Below are positions 62,066 through 62,606 of a stretch of DNA of 62,606 nt, piece by piece. The notes under the pieces were generated by a model. The model was not told the DNA's origin. It made no database searches and saw nothing but the letters and a program-made list of their open reading frames with translations. The stretch is from positions 1 through 62,606 of the forward strand of contig NZ_POVL01000029.1 of assembly GCF_002939185.1 (NCBI RefSeq), written 5' to 3'. The stretch is from Enterobacter sichuanensis (lineage in GTDB: Bacteria; Pseudomonadota; Gammaproteobacteria; Enterobacterales; Enterobacteriaceae). Each line of letters opens with the position of its first letter. Positions within the stretch are counted from its first letter, which is position 1. A program made the position numbers and the translations under genes.

Positions 62066-62095
62066 GCCAGGCAAGCGCAGCGCCACCCGGCAAGC
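62063..62095. repeat. REP-type element
   Basis: AGGCCAGGCAAGCGCAGCG followed by CCACCCGGCAAGC is one REP unit, overlapping the end of the LysR gene and filling the 78-bp gap. Confidence 0.65.
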
Positions 62096-62143
62096 AAGGG
62101 GGTATCGCAATATTCCAGGCGTGGAGACTGTTAATCTTGCTAA

Positions 62144-62606
62144 TTATGGAGAAGTTATACTGGCCGTATATCGTTGTGCGGCAGCAATCGCCCTGTCGTC
62201 AAAAATATACTGTTCGAAATGATGGCTCGCATCGGTGACGCGATAAATTTTCCATTTACCGTCTTCATTACGCAGATACACGTTTAACCGCTGTTTTTGC
62301 CCATTACCTGTACCCAGGTCGACGTTAACAACTTTTCCGGACACCGAGTTTATCGCATTGCTTACGCTTAGGTCAGGGATCCACTCCGCCGCATAGTCCT
62401 GCGTATAGGTAAAATAATCAGAACCGATAATTTCTTGTTCGTAGAGAGAGGAAATTTTCTGCAGTCGGGAGAGCGTGTCATGCGCAATATAGTCACGCAT
62501 TTTTGGTGAATCGAGATTATCTTCTTTGCTGTCTGTAACGAAAGCAGTGAGGTAAAACTGGTAAAAGTCATGAGTACGTTTTTCCGGCGCATCCATTTGT
62601 GTTGAA
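62144..62606 (-). CDS. DUF3828-like protein, N-terminus outside the window
   Basis: The visible 150 or so C-terminal residues contain HDFYQFYLTAFVTDSKEDN, YIAHDTLSRLQKISSLYEQE and GKWKIYRVTDASHHFEQYIF, a pattern I associate with DUF3828 proteins such as E. coli lipoprotein YbjP. The reading frame stays open to the window edge, so the annotated ATG at 62596 may be internal and a signal peptide may lie outside. Function unknown. Confidence 0.65.
   Translation of the reverse strand, partial: STQMDAPEKRTHDFYQFYLTAFVTDSKEDNLDSPKMRDYIAHDTLSRLQKISSLYEQEIIGSDYFTYTQDYAAEWIPDLSVSNAINSVSGKVVNVDLGTGNGQKQRLNVYLRNEDGKWKIYRVTDASHHFEQYIFDDRAIAAAQRYTASITSP

Overview
The window looks like chromosome of an enterobacterium close to Enterobacter. 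Its backbone genes are near-identical in length and wording to Escherichia coli ones (paaZ-paaABCDEFGHIJK-paaXY, azoR, hrpA, ydcF, gapC, cybB, yaiL). Base composition is fairly GC-rich, REP-type palindromes sit between genes, and regulators of the TetR, LysR, DeoR and PaaX families are frequent. I see no rRNA, tRNA, CRISPR array, insertion sequence or phage block. No gene-free stretch exceeds 300 bases.

Layout. 1-1.5 kb: a leftward Hcp / type-44 toxin / membrane-anchored protein trio, read as a mobile type VI secretion effector-immunity cassette. 1.6-15.1 kb: the complete phenylacetate degradation cluster, with PaaX-type operators before paaA, paaX and (weaker) paaZ. 15.1-21.8 kb: accessory genes, including a LysE exporter, a small C39-peptidase-like protein, glutathione peroxidase, a TolA-C-domain lipoprotein, an omptin protease, a LysR regulator, a phosphotransferase-like protein and a WbuC-type cupin. 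21.8-33.5 kb: stress and efflux genes, including a quinone reductase with a TetR regulator, an RND pump and its adaptor with their own TetR regulator, an Old Yellow Enzyme with a divergent LysR regulator, NTF2-fold proteins and a further TetR regulator with a perfect palindrome. 33.8-39.7 kb: a tightly overlapping eight-gene operon (NTF2-fold protein, SDR, FAD oxidoreductase, DUF1365, cyclopropane-synthase-like methyltransferase, DUF2878, chalcone-isomerase-like, DUF3833 lipoprotein), probably a fatty-acid or membrane-lipid modification pathway. 39.7-43.7 kb: a paired small multidrug-type exporter with a LysR regulator, then mesD-mesX, an oxygen-dependent, folate-independent methionine synthase pair preceded by two MetR-like boxes. 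43.7-62.6 kb: core genes (yaiL, an RluA-type synthase, azoR, hrpA), a three-gene DHA2 efflux operon, ydcF, an intact gapC, cybB, a DeoR/Gfo-Idh-MocA pair, a YqjD/ElaB-like protein, an SSAT-like acetyltransferase, a LysR regulator and a truncated DUF3828 protein.

How the genes work together. The paa genes carry phenylacetate through CoA ligation (PaaK), epoxidation (PaaABCE with PaaD), isomerisation to an oxepin (PaaG), ring opening and oxidation (PaaZ), and beta-oxidation-like steps (PaaJ, PaaF, PaaG, PaaH) to acetyl-CoA and succinyl-CoA, with PaaI and PaaY clearing dead-end CoA thioesters. The most attractive units for follow-up are the eight-gene lipid operon with its 32-bp imperfect palindrome, the MesD-MesX pair with MetR-like boxes, and the Hcp/toxin/immunity cassette. 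All functional statements rest on reading the sequence and recalled family knowledge; no database search was possible.
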